Shown here: piece after piece, positions 1 to 12,100 of the stretch
Position numbering within the stretch: position 1 is the stretch's first letter
Layout of the letters: each line of letters starts with the position of its first letter
Assembly: GCA_018857735.1 (NCBI GenBank)
Contig: JABMCL010002216.1
Coordinates: 449,501 to 513,500, forward strand
Length of the DNA: 64,000 bases
Direction of reading: 5' to 3'
Origin: Alviniconcha marisindica
Taxonomy: Eukaryota > Mollusca > Gastropoda > Provannidae
Translations under genes and position numbers: made by a program
Notes under the pieces: model-generated
Databases searched by the model: none
Told to the model about the DNA's origin: nothing
What the model saw: the letters and a program-made list of their open reading frames with translations, nothing else

Positions 1-729
1 ATGTGTAGTCTTTCAGCATTACGTTTACTGTGGTGAAACTGAAGGGGAAAAAAATTATGTTCATCACTGAATTTATGAAATGGACAACTGATATCCATTA
101 CATGTCAAAAGTACCAATTTTCGCATGTTCAGCCCAGTCATTCTGCATCTTTTACAAAGTCACACAAAGCAATGCAACAACAAAAACAAAAACAAACAAA
201 TTCATTCTTACTAAATCAAAATAAGGTTTATATTTCATAAGCACTTAAAATAAACTCCATATGTCAGATCTTATGGTTTCTCTTGAATTTGCTATTCCAT
301 TCGGAAAATGAACATCGACAAGCTTTAAAGAAACAAGCCCTCTCAGAACTTGCTTTCAAATAAAATCCCTGAGTACAGGTTTTGGTTCTGATCTCTTCCC
401 CTGCTGGACAAAAGGGTTCAGCCCAAGAGGAAATCCACAGGCTCGGGAAAGCCCATATGTGCTCCACCATGTCTCTGAGAAGTTTCAATATGACAGCCAG
501 CTACAATGCATGCACCGGGCAAGGGAATTCAGCATAGCCCTCATCCACAAATGTTTTGGTGCTGAATAGTTATGGAAAGCACACAAAATAAAATTAAATG
601 GCCCAGATCTTGTTTTAAAAAGGAGCAGTGAAACTTCTGCAAGTGATCTCCACACTAGTTAATGGAATGGTCACAGTCTAGGGAAATATATCTCCACACA
701 GTTTCATTGCGTAGGAGAAAATTCATCCA
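1..729. other. AT-rich sequence beyond the distal G6PD exon, no gene seen
   Basis: No coding signature, RNA gene or recognisable transposon was found here. On the G6PD strand this would be distal 3' UTR or intergenic DNA. Confidence 0.4.
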
Positions 730-960
730 ATGATGGGAGCTCGTGGCTGGCTGGCCGACATGCTGGACTGTGAACCCAGCAGCCTTAGGGTTCAAGTCCT
801 GGACGCAGCAGGGCAAGGAGTCGACACTTGCATGGACTCATCAGTGCCTGTAGCACATTTGTGTGTACATCACACACTAAGAGTCATGCACCTTTCAGAC
901 ATAGTTTTTAGGCCTAATGGTCAGTGTCAGGGACTGACTGATTGACTGACACAAAGACAA
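730..960 (+). repeat. tRNA-like SINE fragment
   Basis: A tRNA-like head has an A-box-like GGCTGGCTGG region near 742. A near-consensus B box GGTTCAAGTCC lies at 789-799. A non-tRNA body follows and ends in short TGACTGAC repeats. It differs from the SINE at 3251. The family is not recognised. Confidence 0.4.
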
Positions 961-1089
961 CTCTAGCTGAGTAATCAAAATGATGATTCTGGCTACTCCT
1001 AATGGCAAAAGAAGAAGTTTGATGAAAAAATACATTTGCAACCATGATCTCAATGACACACAGAATCCAAAATAATAAGGCCAGCTTTA

Positions 1090-1445
1090 AGGTATTGATA
1101 TTTTATTCTAGATTTGCGAAGAGTATTATCAACTAAGGCAGTGAGTGATTGAGAAGCTCATATATATAGCCCCACTCATTCCGCTCAATCACTCAATGTT
1201 TTATGTTATGTTTGTGTACAGCAAGGTCATATTGTTTCATTCCACTCCATTATGTAAATATTTCATTCTAGATCTCAGACCAGAGAAAGAGTATTATAAA
1301 CTAAGGCAGTGAGTGACTGAGAAGTGCATATAGAGCTCCATTCATTTCACCCATTTATGTAGATCTTTTATTCTAGATCTGAGACCAGAGAAAGAGTATT
1401 AATAAACAAGGCAGTAGGGGGTTGAAAAGTGCATAGCTCCACTCA
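1090..1445. repeat. Three degenerate ~110-bp tandem repeats in the distal 3' UTR region
   Basis: The segment TTTATTCTAGATCTGAGACC, followed by AGAGAAAGAGTATT, GGCAGTGAGTGACTGAGAAG and a CACTCATTCCACTC end, recurs at about 1098, 1260 and 1364. The array stops just before the stop codon of G6PD exon B and would be transcribed in its 3' UTR. Each unit carries TTTATT, which reads AATAAA on the G6PD strand. Confidence 0.6.
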
Positions 1446-1462
1446 TTCCACTCCCAGTTTCC

Positions 1463-1556
1463 TCAGATCTTTGCCTCCGGTCTTTTCCATTGGTAAGTGC
1501 CGGTGTAGCGGAAGTTGAACTTGTAACACACAGCATCATTCTCCTTTGGCCCACGA
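1463..1556 (-). CDS. G6PD: G6PD last exon B, distal (residues 479-509, stop)
   Basis: Acceptor TCTTTCAG precedes [15 protein letters not shown], then [16 protein letters not shown] and TGA, in frame with exon 11. It keeps the same key residues (Arg480, Tyr496, Tyr500, Trp502). It differs from exon A at most other positions, loses the DEL motif, gains a Cys and a more basic tail, and is two residues longer. It lies 11.3 kb beyond exon A. Both exons are intact, which argues against a decayed duplicate. Confidence 0.88.
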
Positions 1557-2352
1557 CTGAAAGAAAAGAAAAACCATTTTAATTTTGGATGTCAGTCATG
1601 TCATGTTAAATCAACAACCAAACTGCTTCAGTTGCTTTCAACAGAAATAATTGTTTTAGTGGTTATCTATGCAATGGAGGGTTTTTCACAACTTGGGGGG
1701 AGGAATGAGATGAGTAAATGCACCATGCATGTCACCATACATTCTGTATCATGATACAGAATTATTAAATCTATACATGTAAAAAAAAAAAAGTTTTAAA
1801 AGGAGGGCTAGCGGGTCAAATGTACTCATTTTGCACAATGGCAGAACAACACTTTTGTTTTTTTAAATCATGCTTTAGTAGTAGCATCATCTGTCCAAGG
1901 CCATTTTTCTTTGGTGTTAGCAAAGCAAAATAAAACGAAGCAAACAAATAAGCGCACTTGGTCAATTCGCATTCAAAACAAGAAAACCTTTTTCTCTTCC
2001 CCCTCTTCTATCACCTTCAAATGGGCTGGTCACTATGGTATGACTGTCACTGTAGCTTATTCATCAGGCAGCGTTTGAAAGATTCCATGTTTAACACTGT
2101 GAATGTTTTAGTGAAAGCAAAATTAAGAGCTGCCTTGCCTTGGTGCTTTAGGGCTGCTCACTCACTATTGAGACCTGCCTTGCCTTGGTGCTTTAGGGCT
2201 GCTCACTCACTAATGAGACCTTTTGCTCCAGAAACTGCCTAAGACATCAAGCCTGAACAAGTTTACCTTGTTCTTAAGGGCACCCTCTAACTAATGAGAC
2301 CCACCACTAAGTAGTAACATGCCACTGTCCTTCACTCCTATCAGTCTGTACA

Positions 2353-2387
<35 letters not shown>

Positions 2388-2555
2388 TGTGTGTGTATGT
2401 GTTCACCCTGATATAACTGCACTGGTTGACTGGGCGTGAAACACCAACTTATGTGTGTGTGTGTGTGTGTGTGTGTTCGCCCTGATATAACCGCACTGGT
2501 TGACAGAGCATGAAACACCAATTTACTTACGTACGTGTGTGTGTGTGCGTGCATG

Positions 2556-2590
<35 letters not shown>

Positions 2591-5500
2591 ACATGCACAC
2601 ATCTTGCACATATGCTTCAACCCTTGTTGATGTGTACATTATGTGTTAGCTTTTGTTAAATTGTGGATAACAGTCTCCATCTCAATGTACATTATGTGTG
2701 TTATGTTTCTTCAGCAGGATAGGCACTTTACAAATTTCCATTATTATTAAGTAAACAAAACAAAATATATCAATTGCAAACTCACATTTAAAAGAGGAAA
2801 ATCTTTTTCTTTTTCCCCTCACCTCACATTCACCTCGCATTCAAAACAGGATCTGTCACCTTGAAATGGATCATGGTCACTGGTATGACTGTCTACAGTT
2901 TATAATGTCACTGTCAGGCAGAGTTTGAATGATTTACCTCAAGCATTTAGGGAAATACCAACATTTAGGTTATAAATAGCTGCGGTAAAAATAGCGTCAG
3001 TTATGTCCCTTGTTGTGCATGACCATTATGTCACATAGGTAGATAATTGGTTTTGAATGCCCAGTCAACCATGATGGTTTATCAGGGCAAACGTTATACA
3101 GAAGTCACTCAAAGTATTCAGAGCAATAGGTCTCAATGGTAAGAGGGTGCCCTTCAAAAATAACAAGAACTTGTTCAAGCTTGATGTCTCAGGCTGTTTC
3201 TGGAGTGATATTTATTTATTTACACGAACACTTGTTGAGCTCCTCGTCTTGTGAGCTGGCTTGGCCTAGTGGTAACTTGCGTTAGGCTGGTAAACAGAAG
3301 GACCTCTGTTAAATTCCAGTTTGGCTTTCCTCTCTCTTCAGAAGCTGTGGTCTGTGAACAGTCTTGTGACTTTGTCCCTCAAAATTAATGAAACATTAAA
3401 ATGGCTCTCGTCACTGCCCATCTTAATGCAGGAGTCATTCTGGTGGTGACAGGTGTAGCAATAGGTATATGATTTCCCTCTTCCACCCTAATAAGCCTTA
3501 TGGTTTCTGTGGACGTTAAACATCATGTTTACTTACTTACTGCTCATCTTGAGATGAGCCCCAAGCATTTTACAATAGCTGCTATAGCGCTATAAATTCC
3601 ATTAGTAACAGGGTACCATTTAAGAAGAAGAATCTTATGAACTTATTCAAGCTTGATGTATTAGGCTGTTTCTGGAGCAATAGGTCTCAATAGTCAGAGA
3701 TTGCCCTTTAAGAACATATGAACTTGTACAGGTTTGGTGTCTTGAGCTCATTTCTGGAGCAGCAGGTCCCATTAGTAAGTACATGTCCTTTAAGAGCAAG
3801 GTATAAACTTGCTCAGGCTTAGTATCTTAGGCTGTTTCTGGAGCAATATGTCTCAATAGTAAGAAGGTGCTGTTTAAGAACAGTGAACTTGTTCAAGCTT
3901 GATGTCTTATGCTGTTTCAGGAGCAATAGGTCTCAATAGTAAGGTGCCCATAACCTCTTGACTGCCCAGTGACGGAATATTCGGTCGCTAAGTTGAGCTC
4001 GCACAAGTGCCCAGTGGCAGAATATTGTGTCGGCCTGGTTCTGCTATTTTTAGCCAGTGCTACTCCCAGCAAAGCCTGTGCTGTTTCCTACCACATGAAA
4101 CCACAGGCTGTCCCCTATAAACGATGTTATGTTACCAGTGACATTGTATGGAAATTATAAGCCGGTGCTTTGAAAGAGTGACCACCTTAGGTTTTCTGGC
4201 TTGCCACCACATGTGGAGAAAAATGGCTGACGGTGGAGCTGCCACTCTGCATACTGTTTTTCATGTTTATTCACTATATGTCAGATTGTGTCTATGGAGT
4301 GTTTGTCACCCTTATTTTCCTCTCCTGTTTGCTCCTGTTCTCATGATCTGGCAAATGCAATGATGTCAACCAAAAAAGCATGTGCCACAAAAGTTGCCAA
4401 ATTTCAGTAGGTAATTTCAAACAGTTTTTTTATACCTGAAAATGAAAACATTTTGTTTCAAAATTATGCTTGTAGGCAAATGAATAAAGTTTACAACAAC
4501 AACAAAACTTTTGTATACCTTGCTTGAACATGACAGGCGCTACACTTTTTAAAATTATTTTCCATTCAAAACCTGAAATTTCCCTGGCAGTGGTGGTTGC
4601 ACCAAAACTGTGCTGTGCTGGTAGTGAACACTATGAACTTGTTCAAGACTGAAGTCTTTGGCTGTTTCTGGAGCAATAGGTTTCATTAGTTAGAGGGTGC
4701 CCTTTAAGAACAGTACAAACTTGTTCAAGCTTCATGTCTTAGGCTGTAAGAAGGTACCTTGGCCCTTAAAGACCATGAAATTGTTCAAGCTTGAAGCCTT
4801 AGGCTGTTTCTGGAGCAATACATCTCAATAGTAAGAAGGTGCCCTTAAAGAACACTATGAAATTGTTCAAGCTTGATGTCTTTGGCCGTTTCTGGAACAA
4901 TACATCTCAATAGTAAGAAGGTGCCCTTAAAGAACACTATGAACTTGTTCAAGCTTGAAGTCTTAGGCTGTTTCTGGAGCAATATGTCTCAATAGTAAGA
5001 AGGTGCCCTTAAAGAACACTATCAACTTGTTCAAGCTTGATGCCTTATGCTGTTTCTGGAGCAATAGGTCTCAATATTAAGGTGCCCTTAAAGAACACTA
5101 TGAACTTGTTCAAGCTTGATGTCATAGGCTGCTTCTGGAGTAATATGTCTTATTAGTAAGGTGCCCTTAAAAAACACTGAACTTGCTCAAGCTTGATGTC
5201 TTAGGCTGTTTCTGGAACAATAGGTCTCAGAGGGTACCCTTTAAGAACAATAATTTTATGAACTTGTTCAAGCATGAAGTCTTTGGCTGTTTCTGGAGCA
5301 ATAGGTCTCATTATTTAGAGGGTGCCCTTCAAGAACAGTACAAACTTGTTCAAGCTTCATGTCTTAAGCTGTTTCTGGAGCAAAAGGTCTCACTAGTTAG
5401 AGGGTGCCCTTACGAACAAGGTGAACTTCCTCAGGCTTGATTCTTAAGCAGTTTCTGGTGTAAATGGTCTCATTAGTGAGTGAGCAGCCCTTGAGCACCA

Positions 5501-6113
5501 GGGCAAGGCAGCTCTTAATTTTGTTTTCACTCGAACATTGACAATGTTAAACACAGGATGGACTCTGTTCAAGTTAGGGTTGCTGTATCAGTGTATGTGT
5601 AAGGACATTAATAAACAGGGATCCAAAATGTCATTAAATAAGAAACCTAACCTCACCTGGTTTGACTTGCACATTTACAAGCATACTCGCAAAGGGAGTA
5701 AGGAAGTAAGTAATTTGGTGTTGTATGCCCAGTCAACCATTACAGTTATCTCAGGGCATCTTGCAAAGGGAAGGAGGGAGGGAAGATGCCAGGGAAAAAG
5801 AGCAAGCTAAATGTCTGAAGATTCAAGGAAGTTCATAGAACTACACTGCATTCTATAGTCACACCTCTTCAACAGTGTAGCAACATCCTGCAACACACCA
5901 AAACTTTGGCTGTTGCACTTTGGACTTGTGTGGCATATGCGTTTAGTCTTTTGCAGAGAAACAATCTGCGAGCAAGGATGGCCTCTTTAACTGCTTCATC
6001 AATAAAGGGAACATGAAGAAGTGTTTTGCATTACTTGTACATTTGTATACATGTGTATGCATGTATTCATGCGTGTATCATGTGTGCTTGTGCATGTGTG
6101 TGCATGCTTGCAT

Positions 6114-6151
<38 letters not shown>

Positions 6152-9100
6152 ACATGCATGTACACATTAGTGTGAGTGCATGTGCATATTTTGTGTGTGC
6201 ATCCTTGCATGTGTGAGTACATGCGTGCGTGTGTGCATGCGTGTGTGTGTGTGATTGCATGTGAGTGCATACATACATACATAATTATATGCGTGCATGT
6301 ACCCATGTGTTTGACTCTCCCCTTAGACATCACAGTTTCGTTAGGCACACAAGACATTTTGTTTCATGTAACTTTGCACTTTCCACCCTGTGACTCCAGA
6401 CAAACAGGATGCACCAAGTTACAGCTGGTCTTCAAGAATGACCATTCCCAGTTACATATCCTTCACTCGGGCTGTGTTTTGTTTTTGTCTGTTTTTACAC
6501 AACTATACAGAGATGTGCAATAGTCATGGACAACAAACAAGGAATCAGTTTTTTGTTTTTGTTTTGTCTGTTTTTACAGAACTATACAGAGATGTGAGTG
6601 ATGGACAACAAACAAGGAATCAGTTTTTTTGTTTTGTCTGTTTTTACAGAACTATACAGAGATGTGCAATAGTGATGGACAACAAACAATCAATCACAAA
6701 ATTTTTATGTCTGTTTATTTAGTCAAATGCATACCACTTCTGTGCATATAATTATATCATATGTTCAAGGTGTAAAAAAAAAGCAAAACTGGAACAATAT
6801 AAAAACTGTCATGAATAAAATGCATGGTATATAATTTATGCGATTGGTTATGGCAGACACTGTACATACAATGTTTACTGTAAGTTTTATGATCTTCATT
6901 TCAATGTAAAGAAGTAACAGAATACCAAAAAAAAATACAAAGCAAATGATTCTCACAATGCAAAAATAAAATTTCTCAGAAACCCTGAAAGTGATATTGA
7001 GCAATTACAGCAGAAACCAAAGCTGTTAAAGACAGGTTATAACCTGCCCTGGTTAATATTCACAGCAGCAGTGTTATTTCATGTGTTGTGCACACACAAA
7101 AAATGTCGAGCTTGAAAGGAACTGACTGCTCTCTAGTACACATGGATATACATTGCAGATCAATGTCTATCATTGGCGGGAGCTGCCACAAGTATCATTT
7201 TTGTTGCGACAAACATGTGTTTGTCGCAACAAAAGACATGTTTTGTAACAACAAAACTTTTGTCACGGCAAATATATGTTGCGACAAACATAATTTTGTT
7301 GTGACAAATGTCACGGCAAACATTTGTCACAACAAACTCATGTTGGTCACAACAAGCATACGTTTGTCGCAACAAACATGTCTGTTGTGACAAAACATGT
7401 CTTTTGTCACAACAAAAGTATGCTTGTCATGACAAAACTTTTGTTGTGACAAACACGTGTCTGTCGTGACAAATGTTTGCCATGACAAAAGTTTTGTTAT
7501 GACAATTTGTTTGTCATCACAAGCATACTTTTGCTGCAACAAAAAACATGTTTTGTCATGACAAACACATGTTTGACAAAAACTTTTGTCCCGACAACAA
7601 TGACACTTGTGGCAGCTCCTGCCAATGATAAATGTCAAAGTTATCAAATCTACACAATCTACAACTACAAGGTTTAACATACAGATATATAAAATAGTTT
7701 ACTTGTAAAATGCCAGATACAAACATGTATTATACCATTTACTTGTAATTTATAATAATGGCTGGTTGGAAAAAAGTGTTCAATTTGTACAAGGGACTGA
7801 TTTAATGGATTCAGCAAGGGCCAATCCTGCAAAAACCAACACAGGAATTTTTGTGACAAACTGACATCCAACATAGAATGTGGACTGCAGGCAGACCTAT
7901 GGCACTGTCATGGTCACAGATTTGCAAAAGCCTTCAACAGAGTAAACCACAAACTGAAATACCACCAGCAGCATCAGGGGGACAGCCTACACAGGGACCA
8001 CCATGGACAGAAGTCAGGTATCAGATTTTAACACCCTGTCAACCGCACACGGTCACGTCAGGACAAGTACTGGACAGATGGCAGGCGATGCTTGCTGAGG
8101 GGACGAAACCAGACTTTTCTGACGCTACAGTCAAAACCCATTTATGCAACTGGCTATGGGACTGGGCAAAAGCTGGTCAGTCATCTGACCGAGTGTCACT
8201 GTGTTGGTTCAACCCTGGGATCAGAGTTCACATGCTACCCTGGGATCAGAATTTTCATATGTCCTGTTCTGGGTGCTGTCAGACATGTCTGACTTGAAGG
8301 TGCCACATGCGCGAGTCAAGGGAAACCAGTATATTCTCTCTCTCTCTCTCCAAAGATTTGACAGAGGAGCAGGGACTGAAGTGGTAATCACCATGCTGAA
8401 TCAGGCGAGAGAACATATATATATATATATATATATGAAGGCCAACTCGCCAGTAAGCAGAGAGAAAGAAGCCTAAGAAGCCTAGGTGGTTGCAGTACTG
8501 AGTTCAAAAAGACAGTCTGGGACTGGAAAACAGATGCCTGCAAGCCAAGCTGATTTAACACCATGCCAATTTTAGAAGTTCTTTGTTGTTTTTGTTGTTG
8601 TTTTTTTCAAGCATAAAACAAGTAAAAAATTGGGACTGAGGCAAAATGGCTGTCATTTAGGGTTGGCCATAGGACCAGGTCGGTCTGAGCTTCAAACCTG
8701 TGCAGAAACACCTGACACAGATTGAAACATTTCTGATCACATATGGTACTTTTGACAGCACATAAAGAGGTGCTTCAGGGCGCTTCCTGAACGGGTCTCT
8801 GTCCGTTCCCACATTAACCACCTCATAGAATGAACTGCTTTACCATCAAGGTTGTTTGCTGATGACACCCTGCTGAACCGTAACATCACAGAAGACGGTC
8901 ACAAAGCACTGCATGATTTATGTTATGCCCGACGAACCTCGCAAAGCGGGAAGAAGAACAACGCATGTAATATTGCAGAGTAAGATTGCTCAGAGTCTAG
9001 GGGCTGTGCCGGTCAGGACTCAGCCCTGGGGAATGCTTTGCTCACCGGACTGGCTTAGTCTAAGACCCAAAAAGAATACTGCAGCGATTTTTCTTAACCT

Positions 9101-12100
9101 ATAGTTCACAGCCAGGAATGAGCTCTTCTTGATGAAGTCATTTAACTTCATTTCATTTGGGGTTTTCACTTTCCTCACGCACCCCCTTGCATTCTCAGCA
9201 CAAACTTTCACTTCTATACGAAGCGAAAGAAGCTGGTCACCTACAGAAAAGCAGCAGCATGCCATCCCACTCTGACGAAGGGTAACATTCTTCCAGAATC
9301 AAACATGCTAAAGGCCAACAGCCACACCCTCTGTGGGCATATTTACAAGAGGCAGTCAGTTACACCAACCAAGCATCTCCGCATGATCTTACAACCCAAA
9401 TGCAAGTTGGATCATCAGCATCAAAACATCTGCTCCACAGCAGGTCTGGATCCTGGGCTTCCGCAGAAGAATCCTTAAGGTAAGCGAGGGCTTTTGAGAA
9501 GAATCGCCCTGATGTAATCGTACAGGCTGACTGGGCAAGTTACGACTGAGAAGAACCCTGAAGATAAGTGAATACAGGTACCATCAAGGCACAGACTGAC
9601 GAGACTCTAGTTAAGCTGATCCCTGAGCATGCCACCTCAGCTAGTGCACCAGCATGAGGATGCAGAAAGGTCTGGGGAAGAGCAAAGACACACTGTACCG
9701 TTTGTACTGATGATTGGAGAAGTGCAAAGACGCACTGCACCCTTTGTCAAGATGATTGGAGAAGCGCAAAGACGCACTGCACCCTTTGTAAAGACAATTG
9801 GGGAAGCGCAAAGACACACTGCATTCTTTGCACTGATGATTGGAGAAGTGCAAAGTGCCAAAGACACACTGCACCCTTCGCGATGAGCCAGCGTAACACA
9901 CAAACGTATCACAGACATACTGCCGGAGCTCTCTCGTCCCACCTGCTGTGTAGTACAGCAAAGCAACCACAGACTTCATGCTACACAAGCTCCACACTCC
10001 AAAAAGTACACAGCACAAAGTGACCACCAGACTTCATGCTACACAAGCTCCACACTCCAAAAAAATACACAGCACAAAGTGACCACCAGACTTCATGCTA
10101 CACAAGCTCCACACTCCAAAAAAATACACAGCACAAAGTGACCACCAGACTTCCATGCTACACAAGCTCCACACTCCAAAAAAATACACAGCACAAAGTG
10201 ACCACCAGACTTCCATGCTACACAAGCTCCACACTCCAAAAAAATACACAGCACAAAGTGACCACCAGACTTCCATGCTACACAAGCTCCACACTCCAAA
10301 AAAATACACAGCACAAAGTGACCACCAGACTTCCATGCTACACAAGCTCCACACTCCAAAAAAATACACAGCACAAAGTGACCACCAGACTTCACGCTAC
10401 ACAAGCTCCACACTCCAAAAAAATACACAGCACAAAGTGACCACCAGACTTCACACTACACAAGCTCCACACTCCAAAAAAATACACAGCACAAAGTGAC
10501 CACCAGACTTCACGCTACACAAGCTCCACACTCCAAAAAAATACACAGCACAAAGTGACCACCAGACTTCACGCTACACAAGCTCCACACTCCAAAAAAA
10601 TACACAGCACAAAGTGACCACCAGACTTCACGCTACACAAGCTCCACACTCCAAAAAAATACACAGCACAAAGTGACCACCAGACTTCACGCTACACAAG
10701 CTCCACACTCCAAAAAAATACACAGCACAAAGTGACCACCAGACTTCACGCTACACAAGCTCCACACTCCAAAAAAATACACAGCACAAAGTGACCACCA
10801 GACTTCACGCTACACAAGCTCCACACTCCAAAAAAATACACAGCACAAAGTGACCACCAGACTTCATGCTACACAAGCTCCACACTCCAAAAAAATACAC
10901 AGCACAAAGTGACCACCAGACTTCCATGCTGTAAGGAAACCGGAGTCCAGAGCATCAGGAAGGAAGGAAGGAAGGAAGGAAGGAAGACGCAACAAATAAA
11001 TACACCTACTGGAAACGGCACTTTCTCCCCCAACACATATATATATATGGCAACTTGTTCTCCCCCTGAATCAGGCCCATCCCCCTCCCACTTAATCCAT
11101 TAAAAAACTGTTTCTCTCTCCCCCCCCCCCATATGTTACACTGTTGTACAATGCAAAAATAAAGAAACTGATTAATATTATGTGTCAGCATATTAATATA
11201 CAGATTAGGTCTGATTTTGATCTCTCTCTTTCACTCTCTCTCTCTCAAACACACACATACACACACACACACAGTCACACATTTACTGAAACAACATAAT
11301 AATCCATAACACAGTTGCTGACCATAAACAAAAACTCATTCTAGACACACAGACTGATCCAATACCCAAAACTACTTTCTGGGCTTCCAAATCAGTTTTT
11401 TAAAAATATTTAAAAAACAGAAGAAAACAACAACAACAAAAACACACTATTGCAACCAATTGTAGTCATGCTTGGGTAGTTCAGCTATGTTTGTTTCTCT
11501 GACGTTACTTGATAATAATTGCAATGCACACCTCCACATTTTCCTGTGTGCATGCCTGTCCATGTGTTCCTGTGAGCATGCCCATTTCTGCATGTGTTCC
11601 TGTGAGCATGCCCGTTTCTGTGAGCATGCCTGCATGTGTTCCTGTGTGCATACCTGCACGTTTCTGTGTGCATGCTTGTGTATGCTCTTGTGTGCATGCC
11701 TGTGTGTCTTACTTTGTGCATGCCTGTGCCTGGGTGCATTCCTTTTCATGTGTGCATGCCTGTCCCCATGTGCATGCCTACATGTGTACATGTGCATGCC
11801 TGTGTCTGTGTACATGAGCATGCCTGTGCCTGTGTGCATGTCTGTGCCTGTGTGCATGCCTGTGCCTGTGTCCACACCTCAGTACATCATCAGTAAATAT
11901 TTTAATGCAAAAATCGAAAGTTTGACCTGGGGAACATTAAATAAAAATTAAACAGTTGAACTGCTAAAGGTTAAAAGAACAAAGCTCAGGCCAAGCAACT
12001 GATCAGAAAGTATCATCATGCAATAAATAAAAAATATGGTGTGCAGTATTTATGCAACATGCAAAAGAGCCAACCAGCATACAAACAAGCAAACACAGCT

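Larger units (their letters stand above)
1958..2950. repeat. Repeated ~110-bp segment (1958-2090 and 2790-2950)
   Basis: Both places carry CGCATTCAAAACA, a CTTTTTCTCTTCCCC-type tract, a CACCTTNAAATGG motif, GGTCACTNTGGTATGACTGT and CAGGCAGNGTTTGAA. Weaker relatives occur near 13190, 13590, 17900 and 31740. This is an interspersed repeat of unknown family. Confidence 0.5.

Noticed and set aside
7168..7630. Possible CRISPR-like array of short palindromic repeats
   Set aside because: The genome is animal, the repeats are irregular with no spacers, and inverted termini plus a target duplication identify a transposon.
7088..7680. Overlapping open frames rich in Cys, His and Lys
   Set aside because: They are translations of the palindromic fold-back element in different frames.
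9629..10499. Long open frames on both strands (up to 134 codons)
   Set aside because: They lie wholly within 42-bp and 59/60-bp tandem repeats; the translations are simple repeats in several frames at once.
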